Shown: positions 6,737-18,165, counted from the stretch's first letter. The stretch: 64,000 bases of DNA from Pseudodesulfovibrio sp. (GCA_016744135.1 JADGEX010000001.1:62001-126000); one strand, 5' to 3'. Notes: generated by a model from the letters alone, not told the origin. A program made the numbers and translations.

Positions 6737-8428
6737 ATGAAATTGTCCGGGGCCCAGACTCTCCTTAAGTGTCTGGAAATGGAAGGAGTTGATGTCATGT
6801 TCGGTTTCCCTGGTGGAGCCGTCATCGATATTTATGACGAAATACCCAAGTCATCTGTAGAGCATATTCTAGTACGCCATGAGCAGGGTGCTATTCATGC
6901 GGCAGACGGCTATGCCAGGGCTACTGGACAAGTCGGGGTATGTCTCGTTACTTCCGGCCCCGGCGCGACCAATACCGTAACTGGTATCGCGACCGCGTAT
7001 GCCGATTCCATTCCGGTGGTCATATTTACAGGTCAGGTGCCCCGCGCACTGATTGGAAACGATGCGTTCCAGGAAGTGGATATCGTGGGGATCACCCGGC
7101 CGTGTACCAAGCACAATTATCTTGTGCAGGACATTGAAGATTTGGCTACCACCATCAAACAAGCATTTTATTTGGCCCGTACCGGTCGTCCCGGTCCGGT
7201 GCTGGTGGACCTGCCTAAGGATGTACAGCAGCAGATTGCCGAGTTTAGTTATCCAGAAGAAGTGTCCATGCGCAGTTACAAACCGACGAAAAAACCGCAT
7301 GTCGGCCAAATTCGTAAGGTGGTTAAGCTCCTCAAGGACGCCAAGCGACCGCTTTTTTACTCCGGTGGTGGCGTTATCACTTCTGGTAGTCATGAAGAAC
7401 TGACATGGCTCGGGCAGAATCTCAATATTCCGGTAACTTCGACTCTGATGGGGTTGGGAGCATTTCCGGGCGATGATGATCTATTTCTTGGCATGCTCGG
7501 TATGCATGGGACCTATGCAGCCAACATGGCTGTGAATAATTGTGATCTGCTGTTGGCTGTAGGCGCTCGGTTTGATGACCGTGTCACCGGCAAGGTAGAC
7601 ACCTTCGCACCGAACGCCACGATCGTTCATATTGATGTGGACCCGACGTCCATTCAGAAGAACGTGTCTGTTCATGTGCCGTTGGTTGCGGATTGCAAAC
7701 CAGCATTGGCTGCGCTCAAGAAAGAGACCGAAGCGACCTTAAGCGATTTTGATTGGGCTGGCAGTTATGGCGATTGGGTGAAAAAGGTTCAGGGTTGGGC
7801 TGCTGAACACCCGTTGACATATAATGATGACAGCGCTTCTATCAAACCTCAGTATGTCGTTGAAAAAATTTATGAAATCACCAAAGGTGACGCGATTATC
7901 GCTACCGAGGTGGGGCAGAACCAAATGTGGGCTGCCCAGTTCTACAAGTACACTCAGCCGAACACGTTGTTGACGTCGGGTGGTTTGGGTACCATGGGCT
8001 ACGGTTTCCCCGCAGCTTTGGGTGCACAACGCGCCTTCCCCGACAAGCTGGTTATTGATGTTGCCGGTGACGGCTCCATCCAGATGTGTATTCAGGAGAT
8101 GATGACCGCGGTATGCAACAAGTTGCCCGTGAAGATCATTATTCTTAACAATGGCTATCTCGGCATGGTCCGGCAGTGGCAGGAGCTCTTCTATGAGAAG
8201 AACTACTGTTCCACCTGCATGGATGCACAGCCTGATTTTGTTAAGCTGGCCGAGGCCTATGGTGCTGCCGGATTTCGGGTGACTGAAAAGAAGGATGTCG
8301 AATCGACCCTTCGTGAAGCCTTTAAGGTAGATAAACCGGTCATTGTGGACATTCGTGTCGAGAAAGAAGAAAACGTTTACCCCATGGTCCCGGCCGGTGC
8401 TTCGCTGACCGAGATGTTGTTGGTTTAG
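6737..8428 (+). CDS. ilvB: Acetolactate synthase, large (catalytic) subunit
   Basis: This 563-residue protein is a thiamine-diphosphate enzyme that condenses two pyruvates, or pyruvate and 2-oxobutyrate, in the first common step of valine, leucine and isoleucine synthesis. The N-terminal Pyr domain has the catalytic glutamate in [17 protein letters not shown] central FAD/transhydrogenase-like domain includes [11 protein letters not shown]. The C-terminal PP domain shows the ThDP motif, GDGSIQM followed by [12 protein letters not shown]. Length is normal for the family. GGAGG lies upstream of the ATG. The regulatory subunit follows after 10 bases, and cimA elsewhere in the window would supply 2-oxobutyrate. 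Confidence 0.96.
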   Translation: MKLSGAQTLLKCLEMEGVDVMFGFPGGAVIDIYDEIPKSSVEHILVRHEQGAIHAADGYARATGQVGVCLVTSGPGATNTVTGIATAYADSIPVVIFTGQVPRALIGNDAFQEVDIVGITRPCTKHNYLVQDIEDLATTIKQAFYLARTGRPGPVLVDLPKDVQQQIAEFSYPEEVSMRSYKPTKKPHVGQIRKVVKLLKDAKRPLFYSGGGVITSGSHEELTWLGQNLNIPVTSTLMGLGAFPGDDDLFLGMLGMHGTYAANMAVNNCDLLLAVGARFDDRVTGKVDTFAPNATIVHIDVDPTSIQKNVSVHVPLVADCKPALAALKKETEATLSDFDWAGSYGDWVKKVQGWAAEHPLTYNDDSASIKPQYVVEKIYEITKGDAIIATEVGQNQMWAAQFYKYTQPNTLLTSGGLGTMGYGFPAALGAQRAFPDKLVIDVAGDGSIQMCIQEMMTAVCNKLPVKIIILNNGYLGMVRQWQELFYEKNYCSTCMDAQPDFVKLAEAYGAAGFRVTEKKDVESTLREAFKVDKPVIVDIRVEKEENVYPMVPAGASLTEMLLV

Positions 8429-8438
8429 GAGGCGCGCC

Positions 8439-10039
<1,601 letters not shown>

Positions 10040-10060
10040 TTCATTTATCGACATGTATTA

Positions 10061-10097
10061 AAAAGGTCGGTCCCTTATGGGATCGACCTTTTTTTGT
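10061..10097 (+). terminator. Intrinsic terminator after ilvC
   Basis: AAAAGGTCGGTCC pairs with GGATCGACCTTTT (one internal G-T/A mismatch region), and a seven-T run follows. The interval 10100-10236 between this and the next promoter holds no gene that I can see. Confidence 0.8.
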
Positions 10098-10236
10098 CTC
10101 CGGCAGTTGGGGTAAGGGAGGACAAAACCCTTTGAAAAGGATCTCTTCCTTCCTTATTTCAGCTCCCCATTCATCCTTTTTCTCAAATTTTATATTGCCG
10201 TTTTGTAGGTGGATATTTTGATGATGGAATAAACAC

Positions 10237-10265
10237 TTGACCGTGGAAAGAAACGTCTATAGATC
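10237..10265 (+). promoter_or_regulatory. Possible sigma-70 promoter upstream of the UPF0316 gene
   Basis: A TTGACC box is followed after 17 bases by TAGATC, and the next start codon is about 33 bases downstream. The -10 match is moderate. Confidence 0.35.
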
Positions 10266-10297
10266 ACGCAATCCAAATTTGAATATGAGGTTGTGAG

Positions 10298-10870
10298 ATG
10301 AATATGGATGTCCTTTTTCTTGGCGTACTTATCTTTTGTGTTGAAGTTGCTGTCCTGACACTTGGGACGGTTCGTACCATGGTGACTGTGCTTGGCGAGT
10401 CGCGTGCTGCATTTTCTTTGGGGTGTTTGGAGATGACGCTCTGGGTTTTTGGTACGTCGACAGTGATGCTCAAGGTCGGTGATGAGCCTATTCTTGGCGT
10501 TTGTTATGCTGCGGGATTTGCATGTGGCAATGTGGTGGGAATCATGGCTGAAAAGAAGCTTGCGCTCGGTAATGTAGTTGTGCGTATCATCAGCGCATGG
10601 AAAGGACACTCGATTGCTCAGGCTGTGCGAGAGGGAGGTTTTATGATCACTACTGTGGCAGGGGAAGGTTCTGATGGCCCGGTTACTGTGCAATTCGTGG
10701 TCTGTAAACGAAAAGACATGAAACAGCTTTTGGCCGTTGCGCGAGAAGTTGATCCCGAACTTTTCTATACCTTTGAAACCGCAGGCGGCGCGAGTGCCAT
10801 TACAAGTCCGTCTGGTAGCCGAGTTAACAAACTCCTTGGTCCTATACGTAAAGTCGTTCCGCAAATCTAA
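10298..10870 (+). CDS. UPF0316 family membrane protein (DUF5698 plus DUF2179)
   Basis: This 190-residue protein has two or three hydrophobic segments in residues 1-85 (LFLGVLIFCVEVAVLTLGTV, then LGCLEMTLWVFGTS) with the family-typical RTMVTVLGESRAAFSLG between them. A soluble C-terminal DUF2179 domain follows, with GFMITTVAGEGSDGPVT. UPF0316 proteins are inner-membrane proteins of unknown role; the DUF2179 domain also ends YitT proteins and may bind a ligand. The gene appears monocistronic, with a candidate promoter upstream and a hairpin downstream. Confidence 0.85.
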   Translation: MNMDVLFLGVLIFCVEVAVLTLGTVRTMVTVLGESRAAFSLGCLEMTLWVFGTSTVMLKVGDEPILGVCYAAGFACGNVVGIMAEKKLALGNVVVRIISAWKGHSIAQAVREGGFMITTVAGEGSDGPVTVQFVVCKRKDMKQLLAVAREVDPELFYTFETAGGASAITSPSGSRVNKLLGPIRKVVPQI

Positions 10871-10929
10871 TTATGCCAAAACAAGTTCGTTCAATTTCGC
10901 TGACGGCGTAATAAAAAGTTTAGGAGAGT

Positions 10930-10959
10930 CCAAAGAGCCCTTTTTAAAGGGGGCTTTGG
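10930..10959. terminator. Hairpin between convergent genes
   Basis: CCAAAGAGCCC and GGGGGCTTTGG form a long near-perfect stem around an AT-rich loop between the UPF0316 gene and the minus-strand run. There is no clear T-tract, so this could be a weak terminator on either strand. Confidence 0.4.
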
Positions 10960-10992
10960 TCCTGCTGAAAGCGACCGCTGGTAAGCCTCTTC

Positions 10993-11562
10993 CTATTCCA
11001 GTCCCAAAATTTCCTGCTTGAAGCTTTTCCCCGGACCGGGTTTTGGTCCGATCCATGTGGCGAGAATTGCGTCGGCAAAGTCCTTGCCAAGGATGGCGCC
11101 TTTGGGCTGATCGGCGACCATGATATCGGTGCCGGTAACGGGATTGTATATGAATCCCATACTTTGATTTTCCTTGATATCCGTCATCATGGCGGCCAGT
11201 TGGTCGAACTTCGCCTTGAGTTCCGGCGTGACGTTTTCCACATTGGCTTCAAGCCCTTCATACCATGCATCGATGATCTTTTTGGCCTCCACATCACGCA
11301 GGAAATGCATGAGCATCATACGAGGTTCGTCTCGTTGGAGAATCTCTGCTGGGTCAGATGATTTCTCAAGGAGATAGAGACCCGCCACATACACGTCAAA
11401 GACGAATTTTTCACGCAGAGCAATGCCGTTGAGAAATATTTGTTGGTCACCAACCATTTGAGAATCGAGCATAACCACGTCGGCTTTGCTCGCACTCGTG
11501 GCAGGGGTTGAGATAATCAAGGTCAGGAGCAGGGTCGCGAAAAGAGTGGTCAACGATCTCAT
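10993..11562 (-). CDS. Exported chalcone-isomerase-like protein
   Basis: This 189-residue protein has a cleavable signal peptide (residues 1-24, ending STPATSA|S). The mature part matches the bacterial chalcone-isomerase-like fold, with GIALREKFVFDVYVAGLYL, then DEPRMMLMHFLRDVEAKKI, and a C-terminal DFADAILATWIGPKPG. Bacterial members are periplasmic and lack flavonoid substrates; fatty-acid or lipid binding is the usual suggestion. The gene is the last of a minus-strand run and lies eight bases after the alpha/beta hydrolase gene, so they are probably cotranscribed. The physiological role is unknown. Confidence 0.85.
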   Translation of the reverse strand: MRSLTTLFATLLLTLIISTPATSASKADVVMLDSQMVGDQQIFLNGIALREKFVFDVYVAGLYLLEKSSDPAEILQRDEPRMMLMHFLRDVEAKKIIDAWYEGLEANVENVTPELKAKFDQLAAMMTDIKENQSMGFIYNPVTGTDIMVADQPKGAILGKDFADAILATWIGPKPGPGKSFKQEILGLE

Positions 11563-11570
11563 TGGTTCTC

Positions 11571-12437
11571 CTAGGAAGCCGTTTGATGCATGAAATGGGT
11601 CAAAGCTTCATTGAATAGATCAGGTTCTTCATAGAATGGCAAATGACCGCTCTTGTCGAGGATGACGAAGCGGGCGTTCGGGATGGACCCTGCCACGTAG
11701 CGTCCTGTTGAAGGGCCGTAACACATGTGCCGGGAACGACCATATATGATGAGTGCCGGACAAGTGATTGTCGGTAGGACTGGGGTGTAATCGCGGTTGG
11801 CATAGTCTTCATATATGACCGCGGCATTTTGTGGTGATATCTTGAGCTGTTCCCGTTGCATCCAGCTGAGAGCATGGCTTGGAGCTTGTCCTGAGAGAAA
11901 CATGGTGTTGGCAAACTGGTCAGTGAAGGCCGTGCGGTCTTTGAGCATGGCTTTAACGTTATCGCGCATGGCTTCAGCATTGTTCCCATGACATTTGTGG
12001 GTGTTCCATGGTGCTGGAGACATGGGGGCCGGGGCTGTTTCGACAAGTCCGATGTTTGAAAGTTTGTCCAGGCCGAATTGCGTCCAGTATTCCATGACAA
12101 CCGACCCACCCATGGACCAACCAATAAGCATGACGTTTTGAAGGTGCAGTGCAATAAGGACTTCTCGGACATCGGTTGCATATCGGGGCAGAGTGTGTCC
12201 GCGTGGAGTATCCTGTGATTTGCCGTGTCCACGCAGGTCGATGGTAATAACTTGAAATTGGTCGGCCAGCGTGAGTTGGCGTCTCCAGAACAAAGAACTC
12301 ATGGTCCAGCCGTGCAGCAGAACAAGAGGTCGTCCTGTGCCTTGAATGGTCACCCAGAGGCGAATGCCATCTGTGGTTTGCACCCATCCGGCGACCTGAT
12401 TGTCACCAGTGCTTTCCACAGCCTCAAACAGGTCCAC
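11571..12437 (-). CDS. Alpha/beta-fold hydrolase
   Basis: This 288-residue cytosolic protein has the alpha/beta hydrolase landmarks. The oxyanion-hole segment is LVLLHGWTMSS, strand beta-4 ends in VITIDLRGHGKS, and the nucleophile elbow is IGWSMGGSV with the catalytic Ser. The acid Asp lies in the later LIIYGRSRH region, and the His is in LDKSGHLPFYEEPD. The substrate is unknown; esterase or C-C hydrolase activity is typical of this type. The start is GTG 12437, two bases after the trmO stop, without a strong ribosome binding site, so translational coupling with trmO is likely. Confidence 0.85.
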   Translation of the reverse strand: MDLFEAVESTGDNQVAGWVQTTDGIRLWVTIQGTGRPLVLLHGWTMSSLFWRRQLTLADQFQVITIDLRGHGKSQDTPRGHTLPRYATDVREVLIALHLQNVMLIGWSMGGSVVMEYWTQFGLDKLSNIGLVETAPAPMSPAPWNTHKCHGNNAEAMRDNVKAMLKDRTAFTDQFANTMFLSGQAPSHALSWMQREQLKISPQNAAVIYEDYANRDYTPVLPTITCPALIIYGRSRHMCYGPSTGRYVAGSIPNARFVILDKSGHLPFYEEPDLFNEALTHFMHQTAS

Positions 12438-12439
12438 AA

Positions 12440-12844
12440 CTAGTACCCTTTGGGTTTCGTCTTGATATCGATGACGGGTGTCCCGTCGAGAACTTCTAAA
12501 GGTTCCACCACAAGTGTCAGGGGTTCTTCAATGGCGACCAGTGTGACCCTGTGTAATCCAATGGGATTGGGGCGGGAGGGAGAGCGTGTGGAAAAAACTC
12601 CGCGTCGTGGCTGGGTTAGATCTCCACGCGGGTGAACTTTGAGGGTAGTCCGATCACCTTTGTGCAACCAGGTGAACAATTCTAATTGTGCGCCGATTTC
12701 CATGGCATCCAGACCTATTTTGTACGCCGGGTCCAACTCGATACGGGCGCGCACAGCTCCCGGTTCATTTTCCATTTTTGGGGCTGTGGCAAGATCGGTT
12801 ATGTCGGAATGGATGATGCCTATGATAACGAGATTGGTGTCCAT
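12440..12844 (-). CDS. trmO: tRNA m6t6A37 methyltransferase TrmO-like
   Basis: This protein of about 134 residues belongs to the TsaA/TrmO family, a compact beta-barrel that uses S-adenosylmethionine to methylate N6-threonylcarbamoyladenosine at position 37 of some tRNAs. The family signature is VFSTRSPSRPNPIGLHRV (about residues 83-100), with the SAM-binding RxPxRPNPIG. DGTPVIDIKTK near the C-terminus is the usual end of the barrel. The start chosen is ATG 12844, which follows a TTGGAGG site; a TTG farther upstream would include the ribosome binding site in the coding region. Many family members occur outside tRNA context, so the exact substrate is inferred. Confidence 0.8.
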   Translation of the reverse strand: MDTNLVIIGIIHSDITDLATAPKMENEPGAVRARIELDPAYKIGLDAMEIGAQLELFTWLHKGDRTTLKVHPRGDLTQPRRGVFSTRSPSRPNPIGLHRVTLVAIEEPLTLVVEPLEVLDGTPVIDIKTKPKGY

Positions 12845-12865
12845 GTCAGCCTCCAATGTAAATGA

Positions 12866-13813
12866 TTAGTCGTTGAAGTGATCGAATCCCGGTGTAGTGA
12901 AGGTTTTTCCATTGACCGTGAGGCCGGGTTCTTTTGTCACTGTACCGATACGGGTAACACCGGGTACTGATTCAGCTTTTCCGGCTTCAAAAGGAGAAAC
13001 GGCGCCAAGCAGAGCATAGTCCTCACCGCCGAGCAGGGCAAATTCAACAGGATCAACGTCGATGGTCTGGGCAAAAGTTATCACGTTGCTATTGAGGGTC
13101 TTTGTCTCAATGGTCAGGTCAGCGCCGAGTTCTGGACCAAGAAAGCGGGGAAGATCGCGTGCCAGACCGTCTGATACGTCCATAAGTCCTTTGACGCCGG
13201 CAGCGTTGAGCAGCGTGCCGATCATGACCTTCGGCTTGGGGCGCAGATGAGCAAGGACTGCGGCAGGTAAGGCTTCACGGGCTTTTGTCCCAGTGGCTTC
13301 AAGAGCCATGAGTCCCGTACGGGCTAAGCCTATGTCTCCAATAGTAAATAGAATGTCGCCGTATGCGCAGTTTTGGCGTTTGAGAAATCCGGTTGAACCA
13401 GCCACACCGAAAATGGAAATCGATATGCCGAGTTTATCAGCTTTGCTCAGGTCGCCGCCCGCCAGCACCATGTCGTTTTGGCGGGCTAACATGCTCATTG
13501 ATTTGAAGAAGTCGTTCCAGAATTCGTCGTCCAGATTGGAGGGAATCATGAGGTCCATGGTAAAGGCCACGGGTTTGGCCCCCATGGCTGCAATATCGCT
13601 GACGTTCACGGCTAGGGCTTTGTAGCCAATGTCGGCTGCGGAAAAATATTCGTGTCTGAAATGGACATCCTCCAGAAAAAGATCGGAAGAGACGCAGAGG
13701 TCTTTGCCGCCAGTCAGGACAGCGCAATCGTCGCCGCGTCCCAAAGCGACGAAGTCATGGTGCCCTTTGAAATGGGTATCGATGAGTTCAAGAAATTGTG
13801 CTTCGCTTTTCAT
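12866..13813 (-). CDS. thiL: Thiamine-monophosphate kinase
   Basis: This protein of about 315 residues is ThiL, which phosphorylates thiamine monophosphate to thiamine diphosphate with ATP. This is the final step of cofactor synthesis, needed by IlvB among others. PurM-like motifs are present: GRGDDCAVL near the N-terminus, SSDLFLEDVHF (Mg and ATP binding), GGDLSKAD, and in the C-terminal half DVSDGLARDLPR and LGGEDYALL. The start used is ATG 13813; an in-frame TTG lies 15 bases upstream. The gene lies between trmO and the helicase in one minus-strand run. Confidence 0.92.
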   Translation of the reverse strand: MKSEAQFLELIDTHFKGHHDFVALGRGDDCAVLTGGKDLCVSSDLFLEDVHFRHEYFSAADIGYKALAVNVSDIAAMGAKPVAFTMDLMIPSNLDDEFWNDFFKSMSMLARQNDMVLAGGDLSKADKLGISISIFGVAGSTGFLKRQNCAYGDILFTIGDIGLARTGLMALEATGTKAREALPAAVLAHLRPKPKVMIGTLLNAAGVKGLMDVSDGLARDLPRFLGPELGADLTIETKTLNSNVITFAQTIDVDPVEFALLGGEDYALLGAVSPFEAGKAESVPGVTRIGTVTKEPGLTVNGKTFTTPGFDHFND

Positions 13814-13837
13814 GTCATATCTCTGCAATTCAGTATG

Positions 13838-15973
13838 TTAGATGAGTTCGAGGTAATCCTCGATGATGACCTTGAGGCCGAATCCTGGGAAATTGACTCT
13901 ACATTTATTGGGCTCGATGCGGGCGATGATTTTCCCTTTCCCGAATATTTTGTGGCGGCAGAATCCGAGTTTGGATGGATCAGTTTTAGGTGTCGTCGAA
14001 GTCTCCGATTCATTGGTCTTGGGCCGTGATAAAGGCGTTGCGCCGATTGTACCGCGTTTGCGTCTCTGTTCCAGGCCGCCTCCATAAGATTCATTCATCC
14101 TGTCGAAAACCGTATCGGGAAGTTCAAGGATGAACGGGCTTGGCAGGGTCGGTTCCGACATGCCGCTGGCCCGGTTGTAAACCGAGCTTGGTACAAAGAG
14201 CTTGAGATATTTCTTGGCACGGGTGCAGGCCACGTACATAAGACGACGTTCTTCTTCAAGGTCCTCGGCGCGTTGCATGGCTCTGCGAGATGGGAACCTG
14301 TCTTCAACAAGGTCAATGATGATGACCGCAGACCATTCCAACCCTTTGGCAGAGTGGACAGTGGAAAGCACCACGGCGTTTTCTTTGCGTTTTTCCTCTT
14401 CCGGGTCACCATCCAGGCTGAGATCGCCAAGGAATTGTTCCATGTCAGAGTAGTTGACTGCAATCTGGCTGAGTTGTTCCAATCCTGCCTGACGTTTGGG
14501 GTAATCGTCCGGGTATTTTTCGGCGAGTATCGGTTGATAGAAAGCCAAAATGGATTCTAAAATAGCGGAAGGCTTGGGCGGAGTAGCACGGAGTTTATTG
14601 AGTTCTCCAAGGAGTTCTCCGAGCTGCTCGTGCTTTTGGGTCATCTTGCCAAGATATTTATTGTCGCGGGCATGAATGGCTTTGTATATTTTTGCCACGG
14701 TCTTGGGGCCAACGCCTTTGATATGATCCAGAGCGCGTTGCCATGCCAGCAGGTCATGTGGATTGAGCACCAAGCGGAGATAGGACAACACATCCTTGAT
14801 GTGGGCTGCCTCATGGAATCTGATGCCACCGTATTTTTGGTAGTCGATGCCGATGCGTGTCAAAGCCACTTCGAGCGGGAAGGATTGATATCCTGCCCTG
14901 AAAAGGACGGCTATATCATGTAATGAAAATTTGCGTCGAAATTCCAGTATTTGATCCACCACAAGTTTCGCCTGACTTTGGTCACTGAGTGGGTGGACTA
15001 CTTCAGGCAAATGATTGCTTTTGAGGTCGGAATAGAGTTTTTTATCAAATTTGATGGTCGCGCCCTTGAGGATTTCATTGGTCAAATCAAGGATGGGTTG
15101 GACAGATCGATAGTTCTTTTCAAGACGAATGACTTTGGCGTCTTTAAAAATTTGGGGGAATTTTAAAATGTTGGCGACGTTGGCACCACGGAATGCATAA
15201 ATGGACTGGGCATCGTCTCCCACGGCCATAACATTCCCTTTGTCTCCGGCCAGAAGCTTGACGATGCGAGCCTGAACCAAGTTGGTATCCTGATATTCGT
15301 CCACCATGATGTAGCGATATCTGGTCTGGAGTTGATTGCGCAGCGGCTTGTTTTCCGTCAGCAATTTGTCGACGAGAAAGAGAAGATCGTCGTAATCCAT
15401 CAACGCATGGCTTCGCTTGAAATGAGCATAACCATCAGAAATTTCATTGAGATCATCTAGATAGGAATTCAGGTGGTATGCCTCTCGCTCAAGGATGGTC
15501 TCGATGGGCAATTCCTTGTTGCGGGATTTGGTGATCATGTCCAGCAGGGTGGATTTTCTCGGATAGGATCGGTCTCCTTTGCCGAGCTTGAGGCTGTTCT
15601 TGACATCCTTGCATATATTCTCGCTGTCGGCACGGTCCATGAGAGTGAATCCGTTGTCGAATCCAATGTCCATAGCATTTTGGCGTAGAGTCGCATACGC
15701 AAAAGAATGAAAGGTGCCACCAGAGGTGCCATGCAGTGAGCGGCCGAGGATCATTTCAGCTCGGTTCAGCATTTCCTGAGCAGCTTTACGGGTAAAAGTC
15801 AGGAGGAGAATTTGACTGGGGTCGACGCCTGATTCCACAAGGTGAGCCAATCGATAGACGATGGTGCGTGTCTTACCGGATCCAGCACCGGCGATGACCA
15901 GTACCGGGCCTTCGGTGGTTTGGACTGCCTCGCGCTGTGCCTCATTAAGTTCGTTTTCGAAGTCTATGCTCAT
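13838..15973 (-). CDS. UvrD/Rep-family superfamily 1A DNA helicase
   Basis: This 711-residue ATP-dependent 3'-5' helicase carries the SF1A motifs in order. Motif Q/I is LNEAQREAV then AGAGSGKTRT (Walker A), and motif Ia is LLLTFTRKAAQEM. Motif II is YIMVDEYQDTN, motif III is AVGDDAQSIYAFRGA, motif IV is RLEKNYRS, motif V is STVHSAKGLEWS and motif VI is YVACTRAKKYL. The C-terminal tail has a PcrA-like accessory region that ends with a Tudor-like GFCRHKIFGKGKIIARIEPN. Family roles are nucleotide excision repair, mismatch repair and displacement of proteins or RNA polymerase. It abuts the next gene upstream with no gap. Confidence 0.92.
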   Translation of the reverse strand: MSIDFENELNEAQREAVQTTEGPVLVIAGAGSGKTRTIVYRLAHLVESGVDPSQILLLTFTRKAAQEMLNRAEMILGRSLHGTSGGTFHSFAYATLRQNAMDIGFDNGFTLMDRADSENICKDVKNSLKLGKGDRSYPRKSTLLDMITKSRNKELPIETILEREAYHLNSYLDDLNEISDGYAHFKRSHALMDYDDLLFLVDKLLTENKPLRNQLQTRYRYIMVDEYQDTNLVQARIVKLLAGDKGNVMAVGDDAQSIYAFRGANVANILKFPQIFKDAKVIRLEKNYRSVQPILDLTNEILKGATIKFDKKLYSDLKSNHLPEVVHPLSDQSQAKLVVDQILEFRRKFSLHDIAVLFRAGYQSFPLEVALTRIGIDYQKYGGIRFHEAAHIKDVLSYLRLVLNPHDLLAWQRALDHIKGVGPKTVAKIYKAIHARDNKYLGKMTQKHEQLGELLGELNKLRATPPKPSAILESILAFYQPILAEKYPDDYPKRQAGLEQLSQIAVNYSDMEQFLGDLSLDGDPEEEKRKENAVVLSTVHSAKGLEWSAVIIIDLVEDRFPSRRAMQRAEDLEEERRLMYVACTRAKKYLKLFVPSSVYNRASGMSEPTLPSPFILELPDTVFDRMNESYGGGLEQRRKRGTIGATPLSRPKTNESETSTTPKTDPSKLGFCRHKIFGKGKIIARIEPNKCRVNFPGFGLKVIIEDYLELI

Positions 15974-17272
15974 TTATTTCTTAATATCAAAGTGTTGGAG
16001 TATGGTGTTGCCAATGTCGCGCATCCGTTTTGGGCGCGAGTCGTCGGTGTCGGAAAAAATTGCTCCGTCCACCGTATGTGTCCCTGTTCGTCCATGCAAA
16101 CCAAATATGTCATTACGATCAAATTTTGCTTTGAGATCAAAACCAAGGTGTGGCTCACAGATAAGATCGGGTGTCTGTTCCGATTGTGTGCCGGGGTAGA
16201 TTTCATCTCTGTCGTGTACAGCTTTTAGAACTGGCTCACCGTTGTACTTTAACTGGAGCAGGCCTTGTTTGATGGTGTCGATCAAACTGTTTTTATTCTC
16301 TTTTGCGACACATCCACGGGCAAAACGTCCAACCGAGTGGATGTATATACGACCGGGATCAAGGGCGAATGCCTTTGATTCAGAAGAAATTTTTGAGGCA
16401 TCCCATTCGTCGGCAGGCGAGCCTGTGAGTGAGAGTAACCCCTGCTGTTTCAACCATGTGTTTATACATACTTCGGTTTTGAGTTCCGTGAAACCGTGGT
16501 CGGCAAGCACTATTAATCGCTTTGGGCCGGGGAGTGCTTCATACTGTTCAAGAAAAAGACCAATGGCGTAGTCCCAGTCTGCGAGAAAGCGCATGCACTC
16601 AAAGTGTGCCGGGTGGTCTTCGTGAAGTACTGCATCCATGAAGAAGTGAAAGAGTCGGTCAGTCTCGGTGAAGACGTGAACGAATAGGTCCCAACCAAGG
16701 TCGGGCCAGAGCATATCCAGTGCTTTTAAACGGGAGTCGAGGGTCGTGCGTAATTCTGTGAGAAGGTATTCAAGATCGTCTCGTCCCTTATTGGTATCAG
16801 CCTCCAGTTTGTAGTCGATTGATCGGATTTTTTCTTTTAAAAACGTGGGGTAAGCTGCTTTTTCAAGGTCGAGAGATACGAATCCTGATATGCACATGCC
16901 ACGCAACGGGCGTACAGGATAAGTTCCCGGCAGATTAATGATACGGGATACGATGCCGTTTTCACCAAGCCGGTCGAAGATGGTCGGGCAGTCTATGTCA
17001 TGGCTGTTGCTGATCCGTAGTTGATACGTGTGCGGGTCCATGTGGGAGAAACCGAAAATGGTGTGTTTTTCTGGCCCTTCACCTGTGAAGAAGGCTGTCC
17101 AGTTCACAGGTGAGAGTTCCGGCAACTCTGCTTGGACTGTGGTCGCGTGTTTTGCGAGCCTGCCAATGTTAGGCAGGCTCCGGCCGAGGCGTTTGGCGAG
17201 GTCGAGCGGTACTCCATCGAGACCGAGAACAACCAGTCGTTTACGAGATTTGGAAGAAAGCAGGATCGACAT
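15974..17272 (-). CDS. Alkaline-phosphatase-superfamily phosphodiesterase / nucleotide pyrophosphatase-like enzyme
   Basis: This 432-residue protein shows the alkaline phosphatase superfamily core. The N-terminal LVVLGLDGVPLDLAKRLG provides the first metal-binding Asp, LSPVNWTAFFTG carries the nucleophilic Thr, FVHVFTETDRLFH is central, and ADHGFTELK and GLHGRTGTH provide the later Asp/His ligands. Such enzymes cleave phosphodiesters, pyrophosphates or phosphonates. The lack of a signal peptide suggests a cytosolic enzyme. It abuts the helicase gene and lies two bases after the DUF2156 gene, so it belongs to the same run. The substrate cannot be deduced. Confidence 0.82.
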   Translation of the reverse strand: MSILLSSKSRKRLVVLGLDGVPLDLAKRLGRSLPNIGRLAKHATTVQAELPELSPVNWTAFFTGEGPEKHTIFGFSHMDPHTYQLRISNSHDIDCPTIFDRLGENGIVSRIINLPGTYPVRPLRGMCISGFVSLDLEKAAYPTFLKEKIRSIDYKLEADTNKGRDDLEYLLTELRTTLDSRLKALDMLWPDLGWDLFVHVFTETDRLFHFFMDAVLHEDHPAHFECMRFLADWDYAIGLFLEQYEALPGPKRLIVLADHGFTELKTEVCINTWLKQQGLLSLTGSPADEWDASKISSESKAFALDPGRIYIHSVGRFARGCVAKENKNSLIDTIKQGLLQLKYNGEPVLKAVHDRDEIYPGTQSEQTPDLICEPHLGFDLKAKFDRNDIFGLHGRTGTHTVDGAIFSDTDDSRPKRMRDIGNTILQHFDIKK

Positions 17273-17274
17273 TG

Positions 17275-18156
17275 TTATAGTAGGGTTGTTTCGAATTTTT
17301 TTAGGAAAAATGATGGGTTGTATGACAACTTTGCTTTGCGCAATCCTTCGTCTCCCAAGTCTTGTTCTCGGTTGACATTGGTGAATCCTGCTCCGTCCTT
17401 TTCCAAAAACATCTGGTTGATGGCTTGATATACACCTTTGTATCTGACATCACCTTTTTCGAAGTGAATAACGAGGGAGTCATCACACAAGGGTTCAGCC
17501 ACGGTGTAGGCAATGACTTTGCCTTCCACACGCAGGGTGGCTCCCATGAGACCGTCGATCTGGTCGATGTTGTGCAAAACACGCGTTATGGCACGGTTTT
17601 CTGCTTTGAGGGCGTCAGACGGGTTGTTCTCTTCGTACCACTTGTACCATTCATCCTGCATTTCAAGGACTTCTTCCACACATTCAGGGGCCATGGATTC
17701 GTAGGCGTAAAGGTAATTCTTTTTGAATTGATTGAGCAGATTCTTTTTCTTGTGAAATTTCTTACCCTTGAGAGAGATTAGATCTTCCACCGAATATATG
17801 TAATCCCAATGTTCACGGCTTTCTTCAATGAGGATGTTGTTGCCATAAGCCACGGACCAGAGTCGTGTCAGGGCTTCAGGGACGCGGGTGAACTTTCCAC
17901 TTTCGTGCATGGTTCTACAATTGGTCCAGTCGTATGCTTCCCATGGGCCGACAGGCGCCCAGAGGATGGTTTCCGGCTTGGTCTGTCGAATGAAGCACAG
18001 GTCTTTGTGAAAGGCCCATTCCAGACCATAATGTTCAGCCCAGCCAAACACATTGGCAAAGGAGAAGTCGCTGGTCAGCAGTTGAGGGCATCCAGTGAGG
18101 CAGGCGTGGTATTCTGCCTGCCGGTCCAAACTGATCGGTTCAAAATTCAGAGGCAT
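17275..18156 (-). CDS. DUF2156 (LPG-synthase C-terminal-like) GNAT-fold protein
   Basis: This 293-residue protein is related to the aminoacyl-transfer domain found at the C-terminus of lysyl-phosphatidylglycerol synthases but has no membrane segment. Typical stretches are LTSDFSFANVFGWAEHYGLE near the N-terminus, FHKKKNLLNQFKKNYLY in the middle, and LGDEGLRKAKLSYNPSFFLK at the end. The double GNAT fold transfers an acyl or aminoacyl group, but the soluble members have no settled function. A GGGATA site precedes the ATG. Its position between a MATE exporter and a phosphodiesterase is suggestive but not decisive. Confidence 0.82.
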   Translation of the reverse strand: MPLNFEPISLDRQAEYHACLTGCPQLLTSDFSFANVFGWAEHYGLEWAFHKDLCFIRQTKPETILWAPVGPWEAYDWTNCRTMHESGKFTRVPEALTRLWSVAYGNNILIEESREHWDYIYSVEDLISLKGKKFHKKKNLLNQFKKNYLYAYESMAPECVEEVLEMQDEWYKWYEENNPSDALKAENRAITRVLHNIDQIDGLMGATLRVEGKVIAYTVAEPLCDDSLVIHFEKGDVRYKGVYQAINQMFLEKDGAGFTNVNREQDLGDEGLRKAKLSYNPSFFLKKFETTLL

Positions 18157-18165
18157 GTATATCCC